Assembly (NCBI RefSeq): GCF_004143485.2
Contig: NZ_ML974130.1
Location: forward strand, 55,672 to 119,671
Reading direction: 5' to 3'
Length of the DNA: 64,000 bases
Source of the DNA: Halorussus amylolyticus
GTDB taxonomy: Archaea > Halobacteriota > Halobacteria > Halobacteriales > Haladaptataceae
The stretch's first letter is position 1. Every line of letters starts with the position of its first letter. The position numbers were made by a program, and so were the translations under genes. Below, one piece after another: positions 42,944 through 52,325 of this stretch. A model generated the notes under the pieces. That model searched no databases and had not been told where the DNA came from. It saw nothing but the letters and a program-made list of their open reading frames with translations.

Positions 42944-43183
42944 TCGGGAGTGGGTAAGTCGGTATCACTTATAAAGTTCGGCTATCGGTCGGGGAGGTGT
43001 GTGGCTCGTGATTCTCGTACGCGTCCGGAGTAGCTACCATCGGGCCGTTTGCGTTCCTGTCGGTCGTGTCGCTCCGAATCGGCGTTTCGCGCGGACTCCA
43101 TCGTCTGAATTCCTGAACTGACCACCCGACCACGAGACGCACGGACGCTAACAACTATATGGCGTCCCTCCCCATCCCTCGGC

Positions 43184-43405
43184 ATGAGCGACGAGGACGC
43201 CGACCCGTGCAACGACTGTGGCGACCCCGTATCCGACGCGCTGGCGCGCACCGTTCGGCTCACCGTGGACCGCTCGCAGATAGACAGCCAGCGACTCTGT
43301 CCCGAGTGCTTCGCCGACTGGATAGACCGCTACGAAGACGAGATGCAACCCGACCCCGACCACGCGGTCATCGAGGACGGCGACACCGACATCATCGTGG
43401 ATTAA
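43184..43405 (+). CDS. Small zinc-binding protein with two CxxC pairs
   Basis: 73 residues. CNDCGDPV near the start and CPECFADW near residue 40 form one zinc site. The acidic C-terminus ends in VIEDGDTDIIVD. A TATAT box at 43156-43160 lies 26 bases before the ATG, as expected for a leaderless gene. Function unknown; such proteins may bind nucleic acid or regulators. Confidence 0.78.
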   Translation: MSDEDADPCNDCGDPVSDALARTVRLTVDRSQIDSQRLCPECFADWIDRYEDEMQPDPDHAVIEDGDTDIIVD

Positions 43406-43570
43406 CGAACCCCTCCATTTCAGGTGGAAACCGTGGTTCTGCGTGGAATTTTTGAGCAAAACTGCCTTAATAGGACTATAAATATAGTGTAAAATATGTC
43501 TGTGTAGAAGTCCGTACTCCTCCGTATCGACGGTCGTCGAACCCCTTGGTTTCGGGTGTACGACCGCAAG
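43406..43570. other. Origin-like region: two ORB-like motifs around an AT-rich tract
   Basis: On the - strand, GTTTCCACCTGAAATGGAGG and two more G (43431-43408) and CACCCGAAACCAAGGGGTT (43558-43540) each resemble archaeal origin recognition boxes (TTCCA-n3-GAAAC-n-A-AGGGG type). Both point the same way. Between them, about 43440-43510, is AT-rich DNA (gcaaaactgccttaatagga, then actataaatatagtgtaaaa). No orc1/cdc6 gene is in the window, and a classical origin has inverted ORBs, so this is a tentative call. The rest of the gap to 43700 shows nothing else recognisable. Confidence 0.32.
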
Positions 43571-43700
43571 ACTGCGATGGGTTCGACCGGAGTTGCGTCT
43601 CTTACGAAACCGACCCCTGTGTGGGAATCATTTTCAAGGGAGTTTGATCTACACTGGACTTGAGAGCTCTGGAGATTCGCGGATTACTAATTCAACGAAC

Positions 43701-43885
43701 GAAGCTAGCTATCACTTGAGCCAATGAGTTCCGCACCGCCACCGCAGACCACACGCCTCCCCAACCGACTGCGGTCCTCGGTCAGCCGCTCCCTTCGGTC
43801 GCTTCTTCCCTGCGGTCCTCATCCCTCGCGCGTTTTGGGCGCAACGCCAAACGGCGGCGTTGCGCCAGCGCGCGCCGAGATGAAA
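43701..43885. repeat. Dispersed GC-rich repeat, copy B
   Basis: Starts with GAAGCTAGCTA as copy A does, then ccgcaccgccaccgc, ccacacgcctccccaaccga, a perfect 11-bp inverted repeat (43838-43848/43856-43866) and the shared end gcgccagcgcgcgccg. It lies just downstream of the S9 peptidase gene, whose stop is at 43921. Copy A is at 36354-36580. Confidence 0.6.
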
Positions 43886-43920
43886 GGGCCGACCTCTCGT
43901 GTTGGAATTACAGAAATTCC

Positions 43921-46008
43921 CTATTCGTCGTTCTCCCCATCCTCGTCCTCGCCCGCCGACAGTCCTTCGTCGCCGCGCTCCAGCGCCTTGGGCACGTCGT
44001 GGTGGTCGGAGTAGCCGTCGAACCACCGGACGATGCGTTCGAGGCGGTCCACGACGTGGCCGGGTTCGCCGCTCCGGGAGAGTTCGTGGCCCTCGCGCGG
44101 GTAGCGCACGAGTCGGGTCTCGACGCCCTGTTTCTTGTAGAGCAGGTAGAGCATCTCGGCGTTGTTCACCGGCACGCGAAAGTCGTTGTCGCTGTGGACG
44201 AGCAGGGTCGGCGTCTCGACTTCGCTGGCGTGGGCCGCGGGCGAGAACTCCCAAAGGAACTCCGGGTCGTCCAGTGGCGTCGTGTCGAAGTCCCACTCCA
44301 CGAGCTTGAAAGCGTCAGTCGAACCGTAGAAACTGTTGAGCTCGTAGACGCCGCGCTGGCTGACCGCGCCAGCGAAGCGGTCGGTGTGGCCGACCAGCCA
44401 CGTCGTCATGTAGCCGCCGTAGCTTCCGCCCGTGACGAACAGATTGTCCTCGTCCACGTACTCCCGACTCGCCACCTCGTCCACGCCCGCCAGAATATCG
44501 TCGGCGGCGACCGGCCCCCAACCACCCTCGCCGACCGCGGCCATGAACTCCTCGCCGTACCCCGTCGAACCACGAGGGTTGCACCAGAAAACGACGTACC
44601 CCCGCGCCGCGAGGAGTTGGAACTCCTGCCACATCGTCCCGCTGGTGGACCACATCGAGTGGGGGCCGCCGTGGATTTCGACCGCGAGAGGGTACTGCTC
44701 GTCCGAATCTCGCGGCGTTGCCGCTCGACTGTCCGCGGAACGGGGTTCCGCGCTTTCAAAGTCGGGCGGCGTCAGCACCCATCCTTGAATCTCGTCGCCG
44801 TCCCCGCCCTCGAATCGAATTTCTTCGGGCTGGCAGACGGCGCGGTCGTCCAGATACTCGCTGTTGACCCGCGTCAGCCGTCGGGTCTCCGCGCCGCCGA
44901 GCGTCGAGACGAACACGTCGCCGGGGTGGTCCCACTCGGACTCGACGAACGCCACCGCGCTCTCGCCGACTGTCGCGCCCGAGACGTGGCCGTCGCCGAC
45001 CACTTTCTCGGGGTCGGCGCTCCCGTCCCCCGGCGCGCGCCAGACGGTCACGTCGCCCTCGTCGGGCGTCGTGAAGTAGAGGTCCTCCTCGTCGGGACCC
45101 CACTGGAACGCCATGTCCGCCGAGACCGTGCGGTCGAGCGTCTCGGTCGGTCTCGTCACGTCGCCCGTCTCGCGGTCCAGCACCTCAATTTCGGATTGGC
45201 GGAGCGTCGCGTTCTCCGCGGGTGTGTAGGCGTACGCGAGTCTGCCATCGCTCGTGGCCGCGAGGCTCGCGCCCCACCCGGTCGTCTCGACGACAGTTTC
45301 GGTCTCCTCGCCGGCGTCGAGGTCGTACTCCGCGATGTCCACCTCGATGTTGTCGTCGGGGTCGCCGGTTCGCTTGACGCCGTAGTAGAGCGTCGTCTCG
45401 TCGGCCCACTCCGGACCGGAGTAGTCGTAGTCGCCGTCGGTGAGTCGGCTCACGGAGTCGTCGCTCAAGTCCACTACGTACACGTGCGCGCGCCGCCCGT
45501 CGAAGTACCGCTCGCCCGCCCGGTACACCATCCGGTCGATGACGCGCGGGTCCGGTTCCTCGGGTTCGTACTCCTCGCCGTCGAGACTCGTATCCCGACC
45601 CTCTTCGCGGTCCTCTTCGGTGGTCTGCTGGACGAACGCGATTCGGCGTCCGTCGGGCGACCACGCGATTTGGGAGACCCCGCCCACTACGTCGGTGACC
45701 TGTCGGGCCTCACCGCCGTCGGTCGGGAGTACCCACAGTTGGGGCCTGTCGTCGTCCGCGCCGCGAGTGCTGACGAACGCGAGGCGGTCGCCGCTCGGAC
45801 TCCATCGCGGTTGGCTATCGACGCCCTCCGAGACGGTGAACTGTCGGGGTTCGTCGCCACCGACCGGAACGGCGTACACCGTCGCCTCGTACTCGTCGTC
45901 GGCTTTCGGGACCTTCCGAACGAACGCGACCCGCTCGCCGTCGGGCGAGATTCGCGGGTCGCTCACCTGTGCGATTTCGTGATACTCGTTCGCACGAATC
46001 GTTCTCAT
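43921..46008 (-). CDS. S9 family prolyl oligopeptidase / acylaminoacyl-peptidase
   Basis: 695 residues. A beta-propeller (about 1-410, repeated WSPDGRRIAFV-type WD-like TolB blades) caps an alpha/beta hydrolase domain (about 430-680) with the nucleophile in GGSYGGYM, the Asp in LLVHSDNDFRVP, and the His in PREGHELSR. It cleaves short peptides in the cytoplasm. The ATG at 46008 (MRTIRANEYHEIAQVSDPRI) matches the family start; upstream residues are not homologous in character. The C-terminus is a strongly acidic tail. Confidence 0.94.
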   Translation of the reverse strand: MRTIRANEYHEIAQVSDPRISPDGERVAFVRKVPKADDEYEATVYAVPVGGDEPRQFTVSEGVDSQPRWSPSGDRLAFVSTRGADDDRPQLWVLPTDGGEARQVTDVVGGVSQIAWSPDGRRIAFVQQTTEEDREEGRDTSLDGEEYEPEEPDPRVIDRMVYRAGERYFDGRRAHVYVVDLSDDSVSRLTDGDYDYSGPEWADETTLYYGVKRTGDPDDNIEVDIAEYDLDAGEETETVVETTGWGASLAATSDGRLAYAYTPAENATLRQSEIEVLDRETGDVTRPTETLDRTVSADMAFQWGPDEEDLYFTTPDEGDVTVWRAPGDGSADPEKVVGDGHVSGATVGESAVAFVESEWDHPGDVFVSTLGGAETRRLTRVNSEYLDDRAVCQPEEIRFEGGDGDEIQGWVLTPPDFESAEPRSADSRAATPRDSDEQYPLAVEIHGGPHSMWSTSGTMWQEFQLLAARGYVVFWCNPRGSTGYGEEFMAAVGEGGWGPVAADDILAGVDEVASREYVDEDNLFVTGGSYGGYMTTWLVGHTDRFAGAVSQRGVYELNSFYGSTDAFKLVEWDFDTTPLDDPEFLWEFSPAAHASEVETPTLLVHSDNDFRVPVNNAEMLYLLYKKQGVETRLVRYPREGHELSRSGEPGHVVDRLERIVRWFDGYSDHHDVPKALERGDEGLSAGEDEDGENDE

Positions 46009-46286
46009 ACCCTTCAAATGCCAGCGAGCCGATAACAGGATTTCGATTCGGACCCTCTCGGTCGGTATTCGCGCGTACTCGACGAAATTTCGGATGTACC
46101 TCCCGTTTCGGGCACAGAGGCAGGACGACGCCGTCGAGAAATGCGAGATTTCCCTCGATTCGCGTCGAAAGCACGCGATTCCCACGACGGATTCCGAGGA
46201 ATTCCGGGGTTTCGACAGTGGAAACGTCCGATTTCGGTCTCGAAGCGTCAATAGGTATATGCCGCGTGGCGAGTACGTAATCTGTC

Positions 46287-47360
46287 ATGGTGGGGGACAC
46301 CAACAGACGAGACGTACTGAAGACGACAGGAGCCGTCGGCCTCGCCGGACTCATCGGATTCTCCGGCACGAGTCTCGGGCAGGACCAGCGCCTCTCGTGG
46401 CACGCCGGCGGGACCGGCGGGACGTACTTCCCGCTGTCGAACGAGTTCAAGACGGTCATCGAAGAGAACACGGACTTCACGATACAGGTCCAATCGACCG
46501 GCGCGAGCGTCGAGAACGTCGGGAGCCTCGCGCAGGGGGACGCCGACTTCGCGCTCATCCAGAACGACGTGGCCTTCTTCGCGTACAACGGCACCGGTAT
46601 CGAGGACTTCGAGGGGAACGCAATCGAGGGCCTTCGCGGGGTCGCCACGCTGTATCCGGAGACGATTCACGTCGTGACACAGCCCGATTCGGACATCGAA
46701 TCGATTTCTGACCTGGAAGGTGCGACCATCAACACCGGCGACCTCGGGAGCGGGACCCAGGTCAACGCGCTCCAGATTCTCGAATCCGTGGGCATCGAGA
46801 GCGGCGACTTCAACGAGCAGAACACCGGGTTCTCGCAGGCGGCCGACCAGCTCCGGGACGGCGACATCGACGCCGCGTTCGTCGTCGGCGGGTGGCCGCT
46901 CGGCGCTATCGAGGAACTGGCGACCACTTCCGACATCTCCATCGTGGAGATTTCGGGCGACTCCCGCGAGCAAATCCTCAGCGCGTCCGAGTGGTTCGCC
47001 GAGGACACGATTCCGGGCGGGACGTACAACGGCGTCGAAGACGACGTGCCGACCGTCGCGGTTCAGGCGATGATAGCGACCCGCGAGGACCTCGACGCCG
47101 AAACGGTCGAGACGGTCACGCGCGCCATCTTCGACAACGCGGACCAACTCACCATCAAGACCGACTTCATCAGCGAAGACTCGGCGCTCGACGGCATGTC
47201 CATCCCGCTCCATCCGGGTGCGAGAGCCGTCTTCGGCCCCGCGACGACCGCGGAAGGCGAGGGCAACGAGACCGACGCGGGCACGACCACGGGAGTGCCG
47301 GAAACCGAGACGGGCGACGAAACGGACACCGAGATGGCCGAGACGACGACCGAAAGCTGA
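46287..47360 (+). CDS. TAXI-type TRAP transporter substrate-binding protein
   Basis: 357 residues. A Tat signal (NRRDVLKTTGAVGLAGLIGF) leads to the TAXI domain (about 35-320): WHAGGTGGTYFPLSNEF, TGASVENVGSLAQGDADFAL and the VATLYPETIHVV stretch. A Thr/Glu-rich C-terminal tail (about 325-357) is probably a disordered spacer. It delivers a carboxylate or amino acid (glutamate-like ligands are known for TAXI proteins) to the permease encoded two genes downstream. A TATA-like tatatg at 46256-46261 is about 28 bases before the ATG. Confidence 0.93.
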   Translation: MVGDTNRRDVLKTTGAVGLAGLIGFSGTSLGQDQRLSWHAGGTGGTYFPLSNEFKTVIEENTDFTIQVQSTGASVENVGSLAQGDADFALIQNDVAFFAYNGTGIEDFEGNAIEGLRGVATLYPETIHVVTQPDSDIESISDLEGATINTGDLGSGTQVNALQILESVGIESGDFNEQNTGFSQAADQLRDGDIDAAFVVGGWPLGAIEELATTSDISIVEISGDSREQILSASEWFAEDTIPGGTYNGVEDDVPTVAVQAMIATREDLDAETVETVTRAIFDNADQLTIKTDFISEDSALDGMSIPLHPGARAVFGPATTAEGEGNETDAGTTTGVPETETGDETDTEMAETTTES

Positions 47361-47361
47361 C

Positions 47362-47910
47362 GTGATTCGACTCCCCCTCGCGCTCGGCGCGTGCCTGCTG
47401 GTCGTGTCGGTAGCGGGCGCTAGCGCCGTCGATACGGGGGTCGGCGCTATCGAGGGCGTCGGCGACGTGGACTCGGATAGCGAGCGCGACCGCCTCCTCG
47501 TCGTCGCGGACGCCGAGACCGGAGACCGCCTCCTCGCGGTCCCCGTCTCGGGGGGAACCACGGTCGCGCTCGATTACACTCACAGCGTCGAGAAGACGCC
47601 GGTACGCGACGTGTACGAGGTCAACGACACCGAACTGGAGATGGTTCGAATGGAGTTCGAGTCGTTCGGCGCGGGCCTTCCCTCGCGGGCCGACGTGAAC
47701 GTCACCGAGAACGGAACGTTCGTATTCGACCCCGAGGGGAGCTACGACCACCTCTACGTCGCGCCGGGGGACGTCGCGGGCCACGAACTCGTCGTGGCCG
47801 ACCGGCGGTACGACCTCGTCGCGCTGTCCGACGGGCACTCGGTCGATATCCACGTCGCGAACCGGTCGTCCGCGACGACTGTCCATCCGACGACCACGCG
47901 ACTTCAGTGA
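47362..47910 (+). CDS. DUF1850 protein of a TAXI-TRAP operon
   Basis: 182 residues. GTG start two bases after the binding-protein stop, followed by a hydrophobic signal or anchor (about 4-24) and a beta-rich exported domain containing DYTHSVEKTPVRDVYEV, the DUF1850 signature. DUF1850 genes accompany TAXI-TRAP systems; their role is not settled. The TRAP permease begins one base after its stop. Confidence 0.88.
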   Translation: MIRLPLALGACLLVVSVAGASAVDTGVGAIEGVGDVDSDSERDRLLVVADAETGDRLLAVPVSGGTTVALDYTHSVEKTPVRDVYEVNDTELEMVRMEFESFGAGLPSRADVNVTENGTFVFDPEGSYDHLYVAPGDVAGHELVVADRRYDLVALSDGHSVDIHVANRSSATTVHPTTTRLQ

Positions 47911-47911
47911 C

Positions 47912-50632
47912 ATGAGCGAGAAGCCAGCCACCGACGGGGGAACGACGGACGGCGCAGTATCCGACGCCGACCAGCAGGAACTCATCGAGCAGTTAGAGCG
48001 CAGGCGGTCGCCGCGGGGCCTCCTCGCGGTCGCGGTCTCGATAGTCGCAATCTCGTTTTCGGCGTTCCAGATGTGGCTGGCCGCTCGCGGTTTCGAGTTC
48101 GCAGCGACCCTGCCGGTCGTGGGGGCGGTCGAACTCGTATCGCTCCAACTCCTCCAAGTGAACGCCATCCACGTCTCGTTCGCGCTCGTGCTGTCGTTCC
48201 TGCTCTTTCCGCCCTCGACCGGAGACGGCTTCGTCTCGCGCCGACTCGCTCGCGTGGTGCCCGCGCTCCGCGACCGATTCGGCGACGACAGCGCGGCCGC
48301 GCGAGTCGGCGAGCGCGGCCGCAGCGCAGTCCGGTGGCTGTTCATGGACCCGAACCGTCGGCGCGTGACGCCGATAGACTGGCTGTTCGTGGTGTTCGTG
48401 CTCCTGTCGGCGTCGTACATGATAACCGGGTTCGACGAAATCCGACAGATGCGGGCGCTCGGCCTCGGCGTCGGTCGGAGCGTCCGCGAGGTGGTTCCGT
48501 TCCTCTCGCCGGTGTTCGACGTACTGGCGGCAGTCGGAATCGGCATCGGCGACACCTCCTACGCGTTCGCCCTCGGGGCTATCGGCGTCCTGCTCGTGCT
48601 GGAAGCGACCCGGCGCGCGCTCGGCGTCTACCTCATGGTCATCGTCGCGTCGTTCATCGTCTACGCGCGGTGGGGCTACCTCATCCCGTTCGGCGCGCCG
48701 TACGTCGGCGTGCTCTCGATTCCGCCGCTCGGGTGGGACAGCATCATCCAAAATCTCTGGTACAACACGGAAAACGGCGTGTTCGGGATTCCGGTCACGG
48801 TGAGCGTCAGATTCATCTACATCTTCATCCTGTTCGGCGCGTTCCTCGAAATGAGCGGCGCGGGCAAGTGGTTCATCGACCTCGCGTACTCGGTGACCGG
48901 CCAACGAAAGGGCGGTCCCGCGAAGGCGAGCATTATCGCCAGCGGCTTTATGGGCACCATCAGCGGGTCGTCCATCGCGAACACCGTGACCACGGGCGCG
49001 TTCACGATTCCGCTGATGAAGCGGTCGGGCTACTCACCGGAGTTCTCCGGCGCGGTCGAAGCGTCGGCGTCGTCGGGCGGCCAGATTCTCCCGCCCGTGA
49101 TGGGCGCGGCCGCGTTCCTCATCGTGGAATACACGCTCACGCCGTTCGCCGACGTGATTATGGCGGCCGCGATTCCGGCAATCGTGTTCTTCTTCGGCGT
49201 CTGGGTGATGGTCCACCTCGAAGCCTCGAAGCGAAACATCGGCGGTCTCACGACCGAAGACATAGTCTCGTGGCGACCCCACCTCGCCCGCGGGTGGTTC
49301 TACCTCGTTCCGCTCGTCCTCCTGCTCTACTACCTCATCGTCGAGCGCCTGTCGGTGGCGCGGTCGGCGTGGTTCACGCTGGTCGCTATCGCGGCGCTCA
49401 TCGCGCTCGTCGCGGCGTACAGCGACGAGACGCGTGCGCCGCTGCTCGGAACCATCGTCGGTATCTTTCTGCTGGAAACCGCGGCGTTCACGGCGACCGG
49501 CGCGGGACTCGTGGCGACGGTCACGGGCGCGGCACCCGGTACCGGACTCGCTCCGGCCGCGGCGCTCGCGGCCGCGGCCGGAAAGCTCGGTTGGCTGACG
49601 CTCGCGGTCAGCCTCGTCACGATGCTCGTTCGACCCCACGGCGACGCACCGCTGTTGGACTTCGACCCGCAGGTCGATACCGCGGTGTCGGCCGCGGCGA
49701 ACGCGCTTCGACGGCCGAGTCTCGCCGAAAATCGACCGTTCCAGTTCGGCAATTTCATCCTCAAGTCGATGGATTCGGGCGCGCGGACCGCGACCGCGGT
49801 CGTCATCGCTGTCGCGGCCGCAGGCGTGATTCCGGGCGTCATCAGCGTGAGCGGTCTCGGCCCGAATCTGACCTCGCTCATCCGGACCATCGCCGGTGGC
49901 TCCATCGTCATCCTGCTCGTACTGACCGCCGTCTCCTCTATCATCCTCGGGATGGGGATGCCGACCACCGTGACCTACATCATCCTCGTCTCGATGCTCG
50001 GCCCGGCCATCAGCGAGTTCGGCATCCCGATTCTCGCGGCTCACCTGTTCATCCTCTACTTCGGCGTCATCGCCGACATCACGCCGCCGGTCGCGGTCGC
50101 GGCCTACGCCGCGTCGGGCATCGCCCAATCCGACCAGTTCGAGACCGGAGTGAAGGCATTCTCTCTCTCGCTCAACAAGGCCATCGTCCCGTTCGCGTTC
50201 GTGCTGACCCCCGGAATCCTCCTGCTCCGGGGTGTGGGCACCGGACAGGAGGTCAGCGTCATCGGCTTCTCGGACGTGGCGGACCTCGGCTACTTCGTCC
50301 CCGAGGTGCTGATTCCGGTCATCGGCGTGTTCGTCGGCGTCGTCGCGCTCGGCGCGACCATCATCGCGTACCTCTACACCGATGTAAATCGAGTCGGTCG
50401 CGTGCTGTTCGCGGTGGCCGCGCTCTTGCTAATGGCTCCGCTCCTGCTGTTCGGTGCCACCACGGGACTGCTCTCGGTGCTCGGGGTCGCCCCCGGTCTC
50501 GAACCCGGCGCGTTCGACCTCGTACTCCGGGCGGTCGGCGCGGTGCTGTTCGGCGCGCTCGTGTTCCGAAACCGACGCCGGGCGAACACCGAGCGGGCGG
50601 CCGAGCGGGGAGAGACGACCGAGGCGGCCTGA
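47912..50632 (+). CDS. TRAP transporter fused permease (DctQM type)
   Basis: 906 residues with about twenty hydrophobic helices. The N-terminal part (about 1-210) contributes the small-subunit-like helices, and the large DctM part holds GTISGSSIANTVTTGAFTIP and GMGMPTTVTYIILVSMLGPA, typical DctM motifs. It forms the sodium-coupled carrier that accepts substrate from the TAXI binding protein. The three genes are separated by one base each, so this is one operon. It converges with prepilin peptidase, adjoining at 50632/50633. Confidence 0.95.
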   Translation: MSEKPATDGGTTDGAVSDADQQELIEQLERRRSPRGLLAVAVSIVAISFSAFQMWLAARGFEFAATLPVVGAVELVSLQLLQVNAIHVSFALVLSFLLFPPSTGDGFVSRRLARVVPALRDRFGDDSAAARVGERGRSAVRWLFMDPNRRRVTPIDWLFVVFVLLSASYMITGFDEIRQMRALGLGVGRSVREVVPFLSPVFDVLAAVGIGIGDTSYAFALGAIGVLLVLEATRRALGVYLMVIVASFIVYARWGYLIPFGAPYVGVLSIPPLGWDSIIQNLWYNTENGVFGIPVTVSVRFIYIFILFGAFLEMSGAGKWFIDLAYSVTGQRKGGPAKASIIASGFMGTISGSSIANTVTTGAFTIPLMKRSGYSPEFSGAVEASASSGGQILPPVMGAAAFLIVEYTLTPFADVIMAAAIPAIVFFFGVWVMVHLEASKRNIGGLTTEDIVSWRPHLARGWFYLVPLVLLLYYLIVERLSVARSAWFTLVAIAALIALVAAYSDETRAPLLGTIVGIFLLETAAFTATGAGLVATVTGAAPGTGLAPAAALAAAAGKLGWLTLAVSLVTMLVRPHGDAPLLDFDPQVDTAVSAAANALRRPSLAENRPFQFGNFILKSMDSGARTATAVVIAVAAAGVIPGVISVSGLGPNLTSLIRTIAGGSIVILLVLTAVSSIILGMGMPTTVTYIILVSMLGPAISEFGIPILAAHLFILYFGVIADITPPVAVAAYAASGIAQSDQFETGVKAFSLSLNKAIVPFAFVLTPGILLLRGVGTGQEVSVIGFSDVADLGYFVPEVLIPVIGVFVGVVALGATIIAYLYTDVNRVGRVLFAVAALLLMAPLLLFGATTGLLSVLGVAPGLEPGAFDLVLRAVGAVLFGALVFRNRRRANTERAAERGETTEAA

Positions 50633-51673
50633 TTACACTAACCCTGCGAGTTCCATCGCGCCGAACAGCAGGTCGCCGTAGGTCAGCGCCACCGCGGTGC
50701 CCACGAACAGCGGGACGACGAACGGGATGCCGGGCGAGACCCACACCTCGTCTTCGGTCGCGAGCACGTCGAGACCGTCGCGGAGTTTCTCGGGCGTCGT
50801 CCCGTAGGCTCCGTGGTCGATGTCTTCGAGGAACGCCGCCGCGCCCCACGGGTCGTCTTCGGGGGCGCTCTCGGACGTTCCCCGAGAGTCGGCTTCGGAC
50901 GCGGCGACTTCAGAGGAAGTCGCCGCGTCCGCCGCGACCTCCCCACCGTCGGCGCGAACCTCGACCGCGCCGTCGGTCGGAGGGTTCGGTTCCGCGGGCA
51001 GGGTCGCGGGGTCGCGCAGGCGGTCGGTGCGCTCGCGCAGGTCCGCGAGCGCGACTCCGCGCCACCGGAGGTACATCCGAATCGCGTCTAAGTCCACGCC
51101 GTTTCGAGTCGTGCCGTCGGGCGTCTCCAGCAGGCGGCCGTGTTCGGTCGGAATCGCGTCCCACCGGACCGGCTTGCCCACGAACATTACCGACGAGAAC
51201 CGTCCCGTCGCGGCGTTTCGGACGAGGACTGAGAGCGGGTAGAGCGCGCCGAGGAGTACCGTGTTCGTCAGGATGGTGAGCGAGAACACGCCGAGCGCGG
51301 TCTGCTGGTGTGGCAGATGCCAGCTCAGAACCTCGTACGTCGGGAACGTCGGGAACAGCGCGGCGACGACCAGAAACGCCTTCGCGTCCGCACCGCCGAA
51401 CGCCCGAAACCACCAGAATGCGACGACGAGGGGCGCGACGAAGCCGAGGCTGACGGCGGCCCGAATCCAGAAGAACTCGGGGGCACCGGGCGCGCCGGTC
51501 CACGCCTGCCAGGTGTCCCACGCGAGCAGGACGACCGCGAGCGCCGCGAGCGGGTACCACGTCCAGTTCGGAATCCGGCGAGTCTTCACGTCGCGGAACG
51601 CGGCCCACCCGAAGACGGGGACCACGAGCAGTCTGAGGAGGTCGGGAATCGAGGCGTCGATTGGGGTGGCCAT
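50633..51673 (-). CDS. pibD: Archaeal prepilin/preflagellin peptidase (A24 family, PibD/FlaK-like)
   Basis: 346 residues. The two catalytic Asp residues are in AFRDVKTRRIPNW (near residue 28) and FRAFGGADAKAFLV (GxAD-type, near residue 93), within a helical membrane core. It removes the class III signal peptide of archaellins and pilins. The family is usually near 230 residues; here a soluble Asp/Glu/Ala-rich insertion of about 130 residues (about 165-300) separates the core from a last C-terminal helix (about 318-345). Confidence 0.9.
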   Translation of the reverse strand: MATPIDASIPDLLRLLVVPVFGWAAFRDVKTRRIPNWTWYPLAALAVVLLAWDTWQAWTGAPGAPEFFWIRAAVSLGFVAPLVVAFWWFRAFGGADAKAFLVVAALFPTFPTYEVLSWHLPHQQTALGVFSLTILTNTVLLGALYPLSVLVRNAATGRFSSVMFVGKPVRWDAIPTEHGRLLETPDGTTRNGVDLDAIRMYLRWRGVALADLRERTDRLRDPATLPAEPNPPTDGAVEVRADGGEVAADAATSSEVAASEADSRGTSESAPEDDPWGAAAFLEDIDHGAYGTTPEKLRDGLDVLATEDEVWVSPGIPFVVPLFVGTAVALTYGDLLFGAMELAGLV

Positions 51674-51797
51674 CGGGGTTTGGTTCTCCGTGTGCGAGGT
51701 TAGTTCCGGCTTGGTATATAAATGTACGAGGAGGAGACGAGCGGAATTGCTATGACTACTCGGAACTGCTGGCGGAAAAATCGAAGCCCGAAGTCGT

Positions 51798-52187
51798 CTA
51801 TATGACGCGGTTCTGGAGGTAGTCGAGGTGCTTCGCGTTGTAGACGATTTTGACCTCGTCGGTCGCCGCGCTGCCGATGCAGGTCAGGCGGACGTTCTTC
51901 TCCTCGACCTCCTCGTCGGAGAGAATCTGCTGCATGTCCATGTCGATTTCGCCCTCTTTGACGATGGCGGCGCAGTTCGCACACGCACCGGCGCGGCACG
52001 AGAAGGGCCAGTCGTAGCCCTGCGCTTCCGCGGCTTCGAGGATGTACTCGCCTTCGGCGACTTCGAGCGAGCCGTAATCCTCGCCGTCGAGGCCCGCGTC
52101 GGCGGCCTCATCGAAGAGGTCGTCGTCGTCCATGTCCCAGCCCTGGTCGTCCAGCACTTCGTAATTGAGGTATTCTACGGTTGGCAT
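51798..52187 (-). CDS. Halophilic plant-type 2Fe-2S ferredoxin
   Basis: 129 residues. The cluster cysteines are Cys64, Cys69, Cys72 ([10 protein letters not shown]) and Cys103 (RLTCIG). The N-terminal acidic insertion ([20 protein letters not shown]) is diagnostic of haloarchaeal ferredoxins and gives salt stability. It carries electrons for 2-oxoacid oxidoreductases and related enzymes. The ATG at 52187 gives the canonical [10 protein letters not shown]. Confidence 0.96.
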   Translation of the reverse strand: MPTVEYLNYEVLDDQGWDMDDDDLFDEAADAGLDGEDYGSLEVAEGEYILEAAEAQGYDWPFSCRAGACANCAAIVKEGEIDMDMQQILSDEEVEEKNVRLTCIGSAATDEVKIVYNAKHLDYLQNRVI

Positions 52188-52325
52188 CACCCGAAGTTTC
52201 GGCGGCGACATGGTTAGTACTTATTGTTTGGCCGTGACGCTCCCGATAAATCGGGATGGATTCGGACGCGAGAAACAGGTCGTCGCAGAGACTCGGACAA
52301 TTCTCACTTCGTTCCGCCTCTCCGT

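Noticed and set aside
48073..51279. A 1068-codon ORF on the + strand overlapping the TRAP permease and prepilin peptidase
   Set aside because: Arg/Gly/Pro-rich translation with no domain; it is an out-of-frame shadow sustained by high GC.
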